Shown here in pieces: positions 19,310 to 29,097 of a stretch of 64,000 nucleotides of DNA. Below the pieces are notes generated by a model that saw only the letters and a list, made by a program, of their open reading frames with translations, was not told where the DNA came from and made no database searches. Position 1 is the stretch's first letter; each line of letters starts with the position of its first letter. The position numbers and the translations under genes were made by a program. The DNA is from an uncultured Verrucomicrobiota bacterium (lineage in GTDB: Bacteria; Verrucomicrobiota; Verrucomicrobiia; Limisphaerales; UBA9464). The stretch covers positions 1 through 64,000 of the forward strand of contig CAIXUG010000062.1 of assembly GCA_903922605.1 (NCBI GenBank), in the 5' to 3' direction.

Positions 19310-19960
19310 TCAGGAGATGTTTCCCGGCGAAACTTCACGAAGCGGCGACGTCTTCCAGTTGTAGTGAATCGCCAGCAGGCGGAAGACGAACGTGCTCGCG
19401 ACCGCCACCGTGCCCGCCGCCGGGGCGGACACGCCGAACTTCACCACCAGCGTCACGAACAGCACGCACCCCGCAGTGGCCGCGAGCGCATAGAACTGCC
19501 CTGCGCGGAAAATGATCGGCTCCTCGCGCACGATGATGTCGCGCAGCAGCCCGCCGCCGGCCGCATTCACGACCCCGACCAGGACCGCCGCCGGCGCGCT
19601 CAGCCCCGCCTGTAGGGAGAGCTGCGAACCGATCACGCCGTAGGCGGCCAGACCGAGCGCGTCGATCACGCTGAAGACCAGGTTGAAGCGGTCGTGCCAG
19701 TGGCCGAACCACCAGCCGAAGCCGCACGCCACCGCCACGGTCGGCAGGTAGCGCCAGTCCCGCAGCATGAGCGCCGGGCCGTTCTGGAGGAAGAGTCCGT
19801 CACGCAGCAGCGCACCTCCAAGGCCGGTCACCAGGGCGAGAAAGAAGACCCCGACAATGTCGTAGTTGCGCCGAATGGCCGCAATGGCCCCGGTCACCGC
19901 AAACACAAAGGTCGCGGCGAGGTGAAACCACTGGGGCAGCTGGAAGACCGGCGAGTCCAT
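19310..19960 (-). CDS. TRIC-channel/UPF0126 family membrane protein
   Basis: A 216-residue integral membrane protein with about six to seven hydrophobic helices. It has the family's internal duplication: ALVTGLGGALLRDGLF in the first half and VVNAAGGGLLRDIIV in the second, each with the GGxLRD signature. Members are the bacterial relatives of TRIC cation channels, and E. coli YicG of this family is reported as a glycine exporter. Whether this one moves cations or glycine cannot be decided from sequence. The ATG at 19960 (MDSPVFQLPQWF) is chosen because everything upstream in frame is an Arg/Pro-rich overlap with scpB. It lies 49 bp downstream of scpB on the same strand and may be read with scpA-scpB. 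Confidence 0.88.
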   Translation of the reverse strand: MDSPVFQLPQWFHLAATFVFAVTGAIAAIRRNYDIVGVFFLALVTGLGGALLRDGLFLQNGPALMLRDWRYLPTVAVACGFGWWFGHWHDRFNLVFSVIDALGLAAYGVIGSQLSLQAGLSAPAAVLVGVVNAAGGGLLRDIIVREEPIIFRAGQFYALAATAGCVLFVTLVVKFGVSAPAAGTVAVASTFVFRLLAIHYNWKTSPLREVSPGNIS

Positions 19961-20009
19961 GCAGATCAGGTTTTGCCCGTTGGCCGGCCAATCATGGCCG
20001 TCCCGCCAT

Positions 20010-20792
<783 letters not shown>

Positions 20793-20842
20793 CTAGAAAG
20801 GGTGTGGGGCGTAAAGACGAGTGCGGACGCGGATCGCTGGAT

Positions 20843-21679
20843 TCACGCAGACTGGGGTTGGTCGGTGGCAACTGCCACCGGCACAGCCTCGGGCAGAACA
20901 TCGGGAGCGGGAACCTCGGTGGGCATCTCCGGAGGAAGGGTTGCCGCCGGTATTGGCGCGGCGGAAACCTCGATCTCGCCAAAATCACCCTCCTGCCGGA
21001 GCACGAGCTGCTTCATGCGGGTGAGTTCGAGCACGGCCAGGAACGTCACCACCACCTCGGTGCGGCTGCGGGCCGCCTCGAACAGTTCGCTGAATTTCAG
21101 CGTGCCCCGCTCCGCGAGCAGCGTGCGCAGCGTTTCGATCTTCTCGCTGACGGTGTAGGGATCGGCGTCGATCTCGCGGATGTCATCCCGGGCGTTGAAA
21201 CGCTTGAGGATCAGGCTGACCGCGCCGACGAGGTCGAACACGGAAACCGCGCCACGGGCCGGTTCGGTCTCGGCGGTGAATTCCAGCTTCGCGGGCCGGC
21301 GTTCGTAGGTGTTCTCCCGGTTGCCCTCGCAAATCTGGAGCTGGGCGGCGGCGTCCTTGAACTTCTTGTACTCGACCAGCCGCCGGATCAGCTCCCAGCG
21401 AGGATCCGCCTCGTCCTCCTCCTCGCCTTCGACCTGCGCCTGCTGCTCAACCGGCAGCAGTTCGCGGCTCTTGATGTAGAGCAGCGTGGCGGCCATCACG
21501 ACGAATTCGCCCGCGACCTCCAGGTCGAGCTCGCGCATCTGCTCGATGTAGGTGATGAACTCGGTCGCGATCTTGGTGAGGTTGACCTGGTAAATGTCCA
21601 CCTCCTGCTTCTTCACCAGGTGAAGCAGCAGGTCGAGCGGGCCTTCAAAGACCTCAAACTGGACGCGATATTCGCTCAT
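20843..21679 (-). CDS. scpA: segregation and condensation protein A
   Basis: ScpA is the kleisin that bridges the SMC heads and binds ScpB. The 278-residue protein has the N-terminal kleisin motif FEGPLDLLLHLVKKQEVDIY (residues 10-29), the LLYIKSRELLP helix and a C-terminal winged helix (TLKFSELFEA, VVTFLAVLELTRMKQL), then a Pro/Ala/Val tail. The ATG at 21679 (MSEYRVQF) gives the usual start; the 26 codons upstream in frame do not look coding. It forms an operon with scpB. The smc gene itself is not in this window. Confidence 0.95.
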   Translation of the reverse strand: MSEYRVQFEVFEGPLDLLLHLVKKQEVDIYQVNLTKIATEFITYIEQMRELDLEVAGEFVVMAATLLYIKSRELLPVEQQAQVEGEEEDEADPRWELIRRLVEYKKFKDAAAQLQICEGNRENTYERRPAKLEFTAETEPARGAVSVFDLVGAVSLILKRFNARDDIREIDADPYTVSEKIETLRTLLAERGTLKFSELFEAARSRTEVVVTFLAVLELTRMKQLVLRQEGDFGEIEVSAAPIPAATLPPEMPTEVPAPDVLPEAVPVAVATDQPQSA

Positions 21680-21753
21680 TGGATGGCCGGACGGATTCCG
21701 GTCAGGCAGGGCAGCGTAGGGGCGGGCATGGAGCCTTGGCAACGGCGGGTTGC

Positions 21754-22245
21754 TCACTTCCCGGCGGCCTGCCGCGCCGCGTGCCGCCGCCGGATCGCCT
21801 CCTCCACCGGATGCAGGAGCCAGAGTGCCGCGAGCGCGAGCACAAAGGGGATGAGCGCCAGCCGCCAGAGCCCCGCCCCGCAGGCCAGCCCGAGCGCGGC
21901 GGAAATCCAGATCGTCGCCGCCGTCGTCAGCCCCTGCACTTTCTGCCCGGTCGGGTCGCGCAGGATCACACCGCCACCCAGGAACCCGATGCCGGTGACA
22001 ATGCCCTGGATCGCCCGGCTGACGGCGTTGGCATCAAAATCGGTCGCCATCAGGGACAGTTCGGAGGTCACCAGCGTGATGGTCGCCGCTCCCAGGGAAA
22101 CCAATGCCTGCGTGCGCAGCCCCGCCGGCTTGGAGTGCATTTCCCGGTCGAAACCCACCGCCGCGCCGAAAACGGCCGCTGCGCCCAGCCGCAACACCAC
22201 TTCGGAGGTTGGCAGCAGGTGAGCCAGATCAACGGCGGTGGACAT
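21754..22245 (-). CDS. MgtC/SapB family membrane protein
   Basis: A 163-residue protein with about four to five membrane helices. It has the family motifs REMHSKPAGLRTQALVSLGA (residues 34-53), GIGFLGGGVIL and VQGLTTAATIWISAALG. MgtC proteins modulate magnesium homeostasis and membrane ATP synthase in pathogens, but most environmental members are untested. The length fits the short form without the C-terminal ACT-like domain. It lies upstream of scpA on the same strand, 74 bp away, possibly co-transcribed, and is divergent from the SDR gene. Confidence 0.9.
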   Translation of the reverse strand: MSTAVDLAHLLPTSEVVLRLGAAAVFGAAVGFDREMHSKPAGLRTQALVSLGAATITLVTSELSLMATDFDANAVSRAIQGIVTGIGFLGGGVILRDPTGQKVQGLTTAATIWISAALGLACGAGLWRLALIPFVLALAALWLLHPVEEAIRRRHAARQAAGK

Positions 22246-22337
22246 GGGCGGAGAATAGGATGGCTGGTCCGGGCCGGCAACGGACCGTTTCGTCGCGGGA
22301 CTGGCCAGTCACCGGAAGCGCAGATACGCTCCGCGCC

Positions 22338-23108
22338 ATGTTTTCCCTCGCAGGCAAGACTGCCCTGGTGACCGGGGCCGGCTCCGGCATCGGCGCCGCC
22401 ACCGCCGAAGTGTTCGCGCAGGCCGGCGCGTTCGTGTTCGTCGCGGACGTGAACATCAGCGGCGGCCAGCAGACCGTCGCCACCATCCAGGCCGCTGGCG
22501 GCAAGGCGGAATTCGTGACCCTCAACGTGGCGGACGAGGCGGCCTGTACGGCCCTCTCCGAGCAGATTCACACGCGGCATCCCGCACTGGATGTGCTCGT
22601 CAACAACGCCGGCATCGGCTTTGTGGGCACGCTTCTCACGACCACCGGCGCGGATCTGGACCGCATGTACGCCGTCAACGTGCGTGGCGTTTTCAACGTC
22701 TCCAAAGCCTTCGTGCCCGCCATGCTGAAACAGGGTCGGGGCTCGGTCATCAACCTGTCCTCCACCGCCGGCACCGAAGGCCTGAAAGACCGTCTGGCCT
22801 ACGCGATGACCAAGCACGCCATCACCGGCTTCACCCGCTGCCTGGCGCTCGACCACGCGACCAGCGGCCTGCGGGTCAACTGCCTCTGCCCCGGCCGGGT
22901 CGAAACCCCGTTTGTGAAGGCCCGGCTCGCGGAATACCCCGATCCCGAAAAGGCCTACCGCGAAATGTGCTCCACGCAGGCCAATGGACGCATGGCCCAG
23001 CCGCGTGAAATCGCCGCCGCCGCGCTGTATCTCGCGAGCGACGAGAGCGCGTTTGTGACCGGCTCGGCCCTGGCGATTGATGGCGGCTGGACCGCCGGCA
23101 TGTTCTGA
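22338..23108 (+). CDS. short-chain dehydrogenase/reductase
   Basis: A classical SDR of 256 residues. The cofactor motif is TGAGSGIG (12-19), NNAG is at 89-92, and the catalytic Ser142, Tyr155 and Lys159 are in place (LSSTAG, YAMTK). It ends in IDGGWTAGMF. An Asp after the second beta strand (VADVN) favours NAD(H) over NADP(H). It resembles SDRs acting on sugar acids or hydroxy acids, but the substrate cannot be assigned. The ATG at 22338 gives the standard MFSLAGKTALVTG start. No pathway partner is adjacent. An inverted-repeat element begins 5 bp after the stop codon. Confidence 0.88.
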   Translation: MFSLAGKTALVTGAGSGIGAATAEVFAQAGAFVFVADVNISGGQQTVATIQAAGGKAEFVTLNVADEAACTALSEQIHTRHPALDVLVNNAGIGFVGTLLTTTGADLDRMYAVNVRGVFNVSKAFVPAMLKQGRGSVINLSSTAGTEGLKDRLAYAMTKHAITGFTRCLALDHATSGLRVNCLCPGRVETPFVKARLAEYPDPEKAYREMCSTQANGRMAQPREIAAAALYLASDESAFVTGSALAIDGGWTAGMF

Positions 23109-23112
23109 AGGG

Positions 23113-23396
23113 GCGCACTTTTCACCGTGATCGGCTTCGGGCATAAGGAGCGCGGGCGAAGTCAGGTGGCCGTTCCCCCTCACCCCGGCCCTCTCCCGCC
23201 GGGAGAGGGAGAATGGTCGCCCGCCGGTCGGCGAAGGCAGGCGCGGGATTGGCCGGGAAACCTTCCCTCCAGCCGGCGGCATCCCCCGGTGTTTCCCTCT
23301 CCCAGCGGGAGAGGGCAGCGTGAGGGAGAACGGCCCGCGTTCATCAGGGCGACTCTCCCCCGAAAGTCAGCGGCTGACCACGGTGAAAAGATGCGC
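23113..23396. mobile_element. MITE-like element with terminal inverted repeats, copy 1
   Basis: A 284-bp non-coding element. The ends are imperfect inverted repeats, left GCGCACTTTTCACCGTGATC and right (complement) GCGCATCTTTTCACCGTGGT. Inside are palindromes such as CCCTCTCCCGCCGGGAGAGG and a second CTCTCCCAGCGGGAGAG. A second copy of nearly the same length is at 35490-35776 and a solo end is at 5035-5109. No transposase is encoded, so movement would need a protein from elsewhere. I could not define a target-site duplication with confidence. Confidence 0.75.
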
Positions 23397-23464
23397 TCGT
23401 TCCGAAGTGGTGAGCCTCTTTGCGGTTGCGAATGGCGGCGGTTGCTTCAAAACACCGCTGTCCC

Positions 23465-24607
23465 ATGAACTTCCGCACGTTTTCCACCTTCCTGTCGGCC
23501 ACGGTTGCCGCCGCCACGCTGCTCGCCCAGGCGCCGGCCCCCGCCACCACACCGGCCACCAACGCCGTCCCGGTGCGACGCCCCCAGGCTCCGCCGGTGC
23601 GTTCGCCGGAGGTCGGCCCTGATCGCACCGTGACCTTTCGCCTGCGTGCCGCCAAAGCGGCCGAGGTGGTGCTCAACGGCCAGTGGCCCAACGGCCGCAC
23701 CAACCTCATCAAAGGAACGAACGACATCTGGAGCGTCACCGTTGGACCGATCGAGCCGGGCGTGTGGGAATACAGCTATGTGGTGGATGGGCTCGCCATG
23801 ATCGATCCCAAGAATCCCGCGATCAAACCGCAGCGCGAGCCGAACACGAGCATCCTGCAGCTGCCCGGACAGCCGCCCTTGCTGACCGATTTCCAGGATG
23901 TGCCGCACGGGGTGGTCCACACCCATACCTACCGCTCCAAATCGCTGGGGCGTTTGCGGGAACTGGCCGTCTACACGCCGCCGGGCTATGAGCAGCATCC
24001 GGACACCAAGTTCGTGACGCTCTACCTGCAGCACGGCTCCGGGGACAATCAGGCCACCTGGGTCGCGCACGGCAAAGCGCACTGGATCATCGACAACCTC
24101 ATTGCCCAGGGCAAAGCCCTGCCCATGGTCGTCGTGATGATGGATGGCCACGCGGCCATCCCCGGTGGCAACCAGGGGGATGGTACCGCCCTCTTCGAGC
24201 GTGATCTGCTGGAGGATGTGCTGCCCTACGTGGAGGCGAACTATCGCGTTCGTTCCGAGGCGGCCAGCCGCGCGATCGTGGGCCTGAGCATGGGTGGCGG
24301 CCAGTCGCTCACCATCGGCCTGAATCACCTGGACACCTTTGCGTGGGTGGGTGGCTTCAGTTCCGCCGCCCCCTCCAAGGAAGCGGTGGCCACCGCGCTG
24401 GCCGATTCCTCGGCCACGAACGCCAAGCTCAAGCTGCTCTGGATCGGAGTCGGCAAGGACGACTTCCTGCTGAAGCGCAACGAAGAGTTCATCGCGGCAT
24501 TGAAGGAAAAGGGCATCCAGTACGAATGGCACCTCACCGAGGGTGGCCATAGCTGGCCGGTGTGGCGGACGTATCTGGGAGAGATCGTACCGAAGCTGTT
24601 CCGCTAG
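23465..24607 (+). CDS. exported esterase (Fes/EstD-like alpha/beta hydrolase) with N-terminal E-set domain
   Basis: A 380-residue secreted hydrolase. It has a signal peptide (residues 1-22, cut near LLAQAPA), an Ala/Pro-rich linker and an immunoglobulin-like E-set/CBM48-type domain (about 50-135; VTFRLRAAKAAEVVLNGQW, YSYVVDG). The esterase domain follows. Nucleophile Ser275 is in GLSMGGGQS, the acid is likely Asp in GVGKDDFLL, and the His is in EGGHSWPVW. This E-set plus esterase layout is shared with enterochelin-esterase-like and feruloyl/acetyl-xylan esterases that act on plant polysaccharides, which suits an environmental carbohydrate degrader. The substrate is not determined. The ATG at 23465 gives the signal peptide. 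Confidence 0.88.
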   Translation: MNFRTFSTFLSATVAAATLLAQAPAPATTPATNAVPVRRPQAPPVRSPEVGPDRTVTFRLRAAKAAEVVLNGQWPNGRTNLIKGTNDIWSVTVGPIEPGVWEYSYVVDGLAMIDPKNPAIKPQREPNTSILQLPGQPPLLTDFQDVPHGVVHTHTYRSKSLGRLRELAVYTPPGYEQHPDTKFVTLYLQHGSGDNQATWVAHGKAHWIIDNLIAQGKALPMVVVMMDGHAAIPGGNQGDGTALFERDLLEDVLPYVEANYRVRSEAASRAIVGLSMGGGQSLTIGLNHLDTFAWVGGFSSAAPSKEAVATALADSSATNAKLKLLWIGVGKDDFLLKRNEEFIAALKEKGIQYEWHLTEGGHSWPVWRTYLGEIVPKLFR

Positions 24608-24622
24608 CCCGCCGGTACCGGC

Positions 24623-25390
24623 TCAGAGGCCGGTAGGGTGGTCTAGAAATTCCCACGGCAGCCCAAATTTTTCAGCCAGTTCCGCCGCGAGCGCCTTCAC
24701 GCCGAAAGTCTCGGTCGCGTAGTGCCCGCCGTAGAACGCGTTGATCCCAACTTCTTCCGCGAGGGCGAAGCTCCAGTGCGGGCCTTCGCCCGTGATGAAG
24801 GTATCCACGCCTTCGCGCGCTGCCTGGGCCAGTTCCGATCCCGCGCCGCCGGTGCAGATGCCGATGCGCCGGCATGCATCCTTGCCCCCGGGCAGCACCG
24901 TCGGTGCATGGCCAAGCACTTCGGCCAGGCGGGTGGCCAAGACCTCACGCTTCAAAGGGTTGGTCAGGGCAACCTGCACGCCAATCGGGATGCCTTTGCT
25001 CAGGAAAAACGGCTCCCACTGCGCAAAACCAAGCGCGTTCGCCAGTTGCGCCGCATTTCCCAGCTCCGGATGGCCATCCAGTGGCAGGTGCTGGGAATAG
25101 ACCGCGAGATTGTGCTCGCAGAGCTTGCGGATCAGGGCGTAACGCCGGCCCGTCCACGGCAGCGTCTGGCTCCAGAAAAGGCCATGATGCACGAGTAGCA
25201 GGTCGGCCCCGGCGGCGATGGCGAGCTCGACCGTCGCCAAGGAGGCATCCACGGCCGCGGCGATCCTGGTGACCTGACCCGAGTTCTCGACCTGTAGGCC
25301 ATTCCAGGCCCGGTCGTAGTCGGTGAAATTCGCCGGAGTCAGCCGATGTTCGCAGTGGGCGACAATGGAGGCGAGCGGTGCGGAAGCCAT
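24623..25390 (-). CDS. Nif3-like dinuclear metal centre protein (GTP cyclohydrolase type 2/NIF3 family)
   Basis: A 255-residue protein of the widespread Nif3 family with conserved metal ligands: His68 and His69 in LLLVHHGLFW, Asp105 in SQHLPLDGH, and the C-terminal GGHYATETFGVKAL histidine and glutamate. The family folds as a toroidal hexamer with two metal ions. Its in vivo function is still unsettled despite the GTP cyclohydrolase label. The version here is the short form, without the inserted PII-like domain. It is convergent with the esterase gene, with only 15 bp between the stop codons; a small stem (TACCGG at 24616 with CCGGTA at 24630) sits in that gap. Confidence 0.9.
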   Translation of the reverse strand: MASAPLASIVAHCEHRLTPANFTDYDRAWNGLQVENSGQVTRIAAAVDASLATVELAIAAGADLLLVHHGLFWSQTLPWTGRRYALIRKLCEHNLAVYSQHLPLDGHPELGNAAQLANALGFAQWEPFFLSKGIPIGVQVALTNPLKREVLATRLAEVLGHAPTVLPGGKDACRRIGICTGGAGSELAQAAREGVDTFITGEGPHWSFALAEEVGINAFYGGHYATETFGVKALAAELAEKFGLPWEFLDHPTGL

Positions 25391-25447
25391 GGGCGGAGCC
25401 TGTCAGGCCGGACCCACCACGTAAACCACGGCCAAAGTGCCAGGTCG

Positions 25448-28135
25448 TTACGGTGCGGCCGTGACGGTGATCCGGAAAAAGCCGGTGGCGTTGCCCGCCG
25501 GCAGTGGCAGCTCGACCCATTCGTCCGCCGCCGCATAGAACGGGGCGTTCTCAGGGATGTCCACCGGCTGCCAACTGCCATGTGCCAGATCCGTCAGGGT
25601 CTCCACGGTAAAGCAGCGGTTGGCCTTGCGCAGGAAGCGGATCCGGGGCTTTGCCTGAGGACCGGCCAGCATCTGTGGCCGCCAGGCAACCACCGGATCC
25701 AGCGGTGATTCCCCGAGCAGATACTCCGCCTCGTTGGAAAGCCCATCACCATCGGGGTCGGCCGTCAGGGCCGCCGCGGCACTGGTCGTATCGGCAAAGT
25801 AGTTGGTGGCCCAGGAGGCATAGGAGACCCGCGCCGGCACGTCGTTGGTGATCCAGTCGCCGACCAGGCTGATGGCGGCCTGGTTGAATTCCGAAGTCGC
25901 GAGCGGCGGCATGTGCAACGATTGTCCCTCATAGGTCAGCCGGTTGTAGACGGACGATTTCGGCGCGTTTCCCGGATGCACCACAAAGGTGTCGCCCTGC
26001 GCATCGACCTGCTCCATCGCCACGCTCCATACCATGCCGGCGTCCTCCAGCGGAGTCTGCCAACGGGCATCCCAACTTGCCCAGGTCGGGCCTCCAGGCT
26101 GATGGCAATGCGTGCAGTTGGCGCTGAGGTAGGAACGCACGCGCCAGTCCCGGCTCCAGCGCTCATCCCCTACCGCAGCCAATCGCGGCACAAGGTTGAC
26201 GGCGGCCGGAGCGCCCGCCACGCAGCCGGCGGCAATCAGCTGCTGGATCTGGTTGGTGGTGCCCGTGGTGCCGCTCGTGATCTGGCTGAGCTGGTCGCTG
26301 CGGAAGCCGAGCGAGTAGCCGGCGGTGGAGTTGTGGCAAAGCAGGCACTCGAAGTTGCCGGGGTAACGCCAGATCTGCGTCTTGATGACGCCCGAATCCA
26401 TCACGGGAATGGCCTCGGTGATCCCTGCCGGCGGCACCAGCGTCGCATCGCGACCATCCGCATCCCAGCGATAGGTGACCGCATAGATGCCGTTGGTCGT
26501 GCGTTGGATGAGCCGCGTTTCCAGCCGGCGGGCGGTCGCGGTGTCCTGCCGGTTTGTCGGCAGGTCGAAATGCTTCACCCAAAGAGTTCCCACCGGGGCA
26601 TCCCAGGGGCCGTTGGTGCGAAAGCCAAACGTGGCCTCGGCAGTGGGCAGGCGGAACCAGCGCTGCTTGAGCGCGTAGTCCGACCAGAATGGCGAGTTGA
26701 TCTCGTAGGGCGTGATGCCATCCGCCGGGGTCAGCTTGGCCAGATCCTTGAACACGCCGGTCTGTGAAAGTTTGGCCGGCGGCGGCGACGGCCATTCGTC
26801 CACCGCAGTGATCACGGGAGCCCCGACTCGGATCAGCCGGTTGATTTTCCCGGAGAAGACGTTGGCAATCAGGATCTCGCCTGTGACGGGATCCTGTCCC
26901 AGCGCGCTGATCCCGGGTTCAAAGGCCAGCCAGCTGATCTGCGGTGATGGAACCGACGGCTGAACCGCACCGATGGCGCCGTTGAGGTCGGCAAACACCC
27001 AGGCACCATCCAGTTCCAGATAGGCCTTGCCCCGGTAAAGCAGGCCACCGGTGATTGCCCGTAGCGTGTTGGTATGGGGATAGTCAACCAGCGGGTCGAT
27101 CAACCCGTTGGGGGGGACCCAAAAGGGCCAGTTCATGGAACCCTCGCGCCAGACCCAGCCGTAGTCGCCTCCGGAAACGATGTGGTTGACCTCCTCGCGC
27201 AATTCCTGCCCCACATCATTGGCGTAAATGTCGCCATAGACGGGGTCGATCCCGAAACGCCATGGATTACGGAGGCCGATCGCGAAAAATTCGGTGCGCA
27301 CCTTGCCCGGATCGAGCACAGGCCAGATCACATTCGTGCCCCCGACCACATAGTTGGTCGCGCCGATGAAGGGGTTGTCGGCGGGCACCGCGTAGGTGCC
27401 GGGATTGACCGCCGGATGCGGGTTCGGCGGGAGGCTTCCGGGACGCTGATCCACATCGAGGCGGAGGATCGCGCTGTAGAAGTCGCCGTCGAGATGATGT
27501 GTGTTCTGGTAACTGTCATAGGCCCCGCCGCCGTCACCCAGCGACACGTAAAGATTGCCGTCCAGGCCGAAATGAAGATCACCGGCATTGTGCGCATAAT
27601 CCACGTCCGCCTGGGTGATCAGCGGCTGTTCCGAACCGGGGAGACCAAGGTCGGGATTCGCCGGGTCGATCGAAAAGCGCGACAGACGGTCACAGAAGAC
27701 GGCATTGGTCTGTCCGGTCGGAAGGTACCCGGTATAAAAGACGAAGAACTGGCGGTTGGTCTGCCAGCCAGGGTGAAACACCAGCCCCAGCAGGCCCACT
27801 TCCGAACTGTAGTACGGCCACACCCGGTCCCGCAGGTCCAGAAACACGGACAAGGTCGGCGCGGCCCGGTTGGTGAGCACATAGATGACGCCCAGCTGGT
27901 CCGCGAAGAACATCCGGTTGGTGTCGCCCGGCGGGCTGGTGATCACCACCGGCCGCAAAGGGGGCAGGCCAGGAAACGCCTCGCGCACCACAAAATTGGC
28001 GGGCCGGTAATCCGCAGGCAGATTGAGGGCTGCCGGGGGCACGCGCGCGGCGAAGGCACAGGCCGTCATGGCCCACAGCGCGGCCAGGAGCAGCCACCCC
28101 CTCAGAACCGTTCTTAATTGTAAACGTTGGGCCAC
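25448..28135 (-). CDS. exported sorbosone/glucose-dehydrogenase-like protein fused to a c-type cytochrome region
   Basis: An 895-residue exported protein. It has a signal peptide (start GTG at 28135; VLRGWLLLAALWAMTACAFA) and a six-bladed PQQ-type sugar dehydrogenase propeller (about 35-430; MFFADQLGVIYVL, GLLGLVFHP, GDGGGAYD, FAIGLRNPWRFGID). A second region (about 440-770) carries two heme c motifs, CLLCH near 597 and CTHCH near 674. Near 793 is a DPDGDGLSNEAEYLLG segment of the thrombospondin-3-like kind, and the tail is a C-terminal beta domain. The fusion would let sugar oxidation feed electrons directly to attached hemes in the periplasm. Upstream starts back to 28501 overlap the divergent glycosyltransferase and are rejected. 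Substrate unknown. Confidence 0.82.
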   Translation of the reverse strand: MAQRLQLRTVLRGWLLLAALWAMTACAFAARVPPAALNLPADYRPANFVVREAFPGLPPLRPVVITSPPGDTNRMFFADQLGVIYVLTNRAAPTLSVFLDLRDRVWPYYSSEVGLLGLVFHPGWQTNRQFFVFYTGYLPTGQTNAVFCDRLSRFSIDPANPDLGLPGSEQPLITQADVDYAHNAGDLHFGLDGNLYVSLGDGGGAYDSYQNTHHLDGDFYSAILRLDVDQRPGSLPPNPHPAVNPGTYAVPADNPFIGATNYVVGGTNVIWPVLDPGKVRTEFFAIGLRNPWRFGIDPVYGDIYANDVGQELREEVNHIVSGGDYGWVWREGSMNWPFWVPPNGLIDPLVDYPHTNTLRAITGGLLYRGKAYLELDGAWVFADLNGAIGAVQPSVPSPQISWLAFEPGISALGQDPVTGEILIANVFSGKINRLIRVGAPVITAVDEWPSPPPAKLSQTGVFKDLAKLTPADGITPYEINSPFWSDYALKQRWFRLPTAEATFGFRTNGPWDAPVGTLWVKHFDLPTNRQDTATARRLETRLIQRTTNGIYAVTYRWDADGRDATLVPPAGITEAIPVMDSGVIKTQIWRYPGNFECLLCHNSTAGYSLGFRSDQLSQITSGTTGTTNQIQQLIAAGCVAGAPAAVNLVPRLAAVGDERWSRDWRVRSYLSANCTHCHQPGGPTWASWDARWQTPLEDAGMVWSVAMEQVDAQGDTFVVHPGNAPKSSVYNRLTYEGQSLHMPPLATSEFNQAAISLVGDWITNDVPARVSYASWATNYFADTTSAAAALTADPDGDGLSNEAEYLLGESPLDPVVAWRPQMLAGPQAKPRIRFLRKANRCFTVETLTDLAHGSWQPVDIPENAPFYAAADEWVELPLPAGNATGFFRITVTAAP

Positions 28136-28226
28136 GGGTTTAACCGGCGGACTGACGCGTCTATTGACGGCATTGGCGCACCAAGGTTGCAAACTTTTCA
28201 CGCGACCGGCTGAATCCCCCCGCCGC

Positions 28227-29072
28227 ATGGATTCGCCGACCGGCCCACCGCTCGCCATTGTGATCCGCACGCTGAACACCGCCGACACGTTGTCGCAGGT
28301 GCTGGCGAAGCTGTCCCTGCGCCCCGGCGACGAGCTCATCGTGGTGGATTCCGGCTCCACCGACGGCACCCTCGATCTGGCGCGCTCGGCAAAAGCCAGA
28401 ATCGTGCCGATCAACGCCGCGAATTTCACGTATGGGCGCGCCCTGAACGTGGGGTTTGCCGCCGCGCAACCGGACTGGGTTCTGGCCCTCAGCGCCCACA
28501 CCGTACCGCTGCGGCCCGACTTCCTCGACCTTTATCGGGCTGCCATTACCCGCCGTTTCCAGCCGAATGTGGCCGCCGCCGTGGGCCCGGTGCTGGCCAG
28601 CGAGGTGGACCGCACCCTCCCGGGAGGCGTGACCCATTTCGAGCTGGAAGACTTTGCCCGGGGGTTCGGCTTCGGCGCGGGCAATCCCAACTCCCTCTAC
28701 CGCCGCTCGCTCTGGGAGCAGCACCCGTTTGACGAGGCGCTGGGTGGCGGTGAAGACCTCGACTGGTATGTCTGGGCCCTGCGGCAGGGGCATTCCATCG
28801 CGGCGGTCCATGCCGCCGAGGTGCTCTACATCTCGCGGCGTTCCTTCGGCGCGTTTTACCGCAAGGGCAGGGTGGATTTCCGCGCCGCCGCCCGGCTCAT
28901 CCAGCCGCATTCGCCCAGCGCGGCCGGGCTGGTCATCCGCGGGGCCAAACTGATGCTCTACGCGGCGCTCGGGAAAACCGACTGGCACGGGGCCAAGGGC
29001 AGCCTGGCCCATGGCCTGGGTAACTACGTCGAAGCGCGCGCCTTGCGGAAGGCCGGCAAGCTGGCCGGATAA
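28227..29072 (+). CDS. family 2 glycosyltransferase
   Basis: A 281-residue GT-A fold enzyme. The nucleotide-sugar site is seen in LAIVIRTLNTADTL and VVDSGSTDGTLDLA (residues 9-52), and the acceptor/catalytic segment in FGAGNPNSLYRRS and GGGEDLDWYVWALRQGH. No membrane helices are predicted by eye, so it is probably cytoplasmic or peripheral. It likely transfers a sugar to a lipid-linked glycan. It opens a small polysaccharide cluster (28227-34161) with two GT4 enzymes and a flippase. It is divergent from the sugar-dehydrogenase fusion, with a 91-bp shared promoter region. Confidence 0.88.
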   Translation: MDSPTGPPLAIVIRTLNTADTLSQVLAKLSLRPGDELIVVDSGSTDGTLDLARSAKARIVPINAANFTYGRALNVGFAAAQPDWVLALSAHTVPLRPDFLDLYRAAITRRFQPNVAAAVGPVLASEVDRTLPGGVTHFELEDFARGFGFGAGNPNSLYRRSLWEQHPFDEALGGGEDLDWYVWALRQGHSIAAVHAAEVLYISRRSFGAFYRKGRVDFRAAARLIQPHSPSAAGLVIRGAKLMLYAALGKTDWHGAKGSLAHGLGNYVEARALRKAGKLAG

Positions 29073-29097
29073 CCGACCGCCCGGGCGACGGAAGCCG

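Noticed and set aside
28136-28501. Upstream extension of the sorbosone-dehydrogenase fusion
   Set aside because: It would cover the start of the divergent glycosyltransferase and gives low-quality protein sequence; the GTG at 28135 gives a proper signal peptide.
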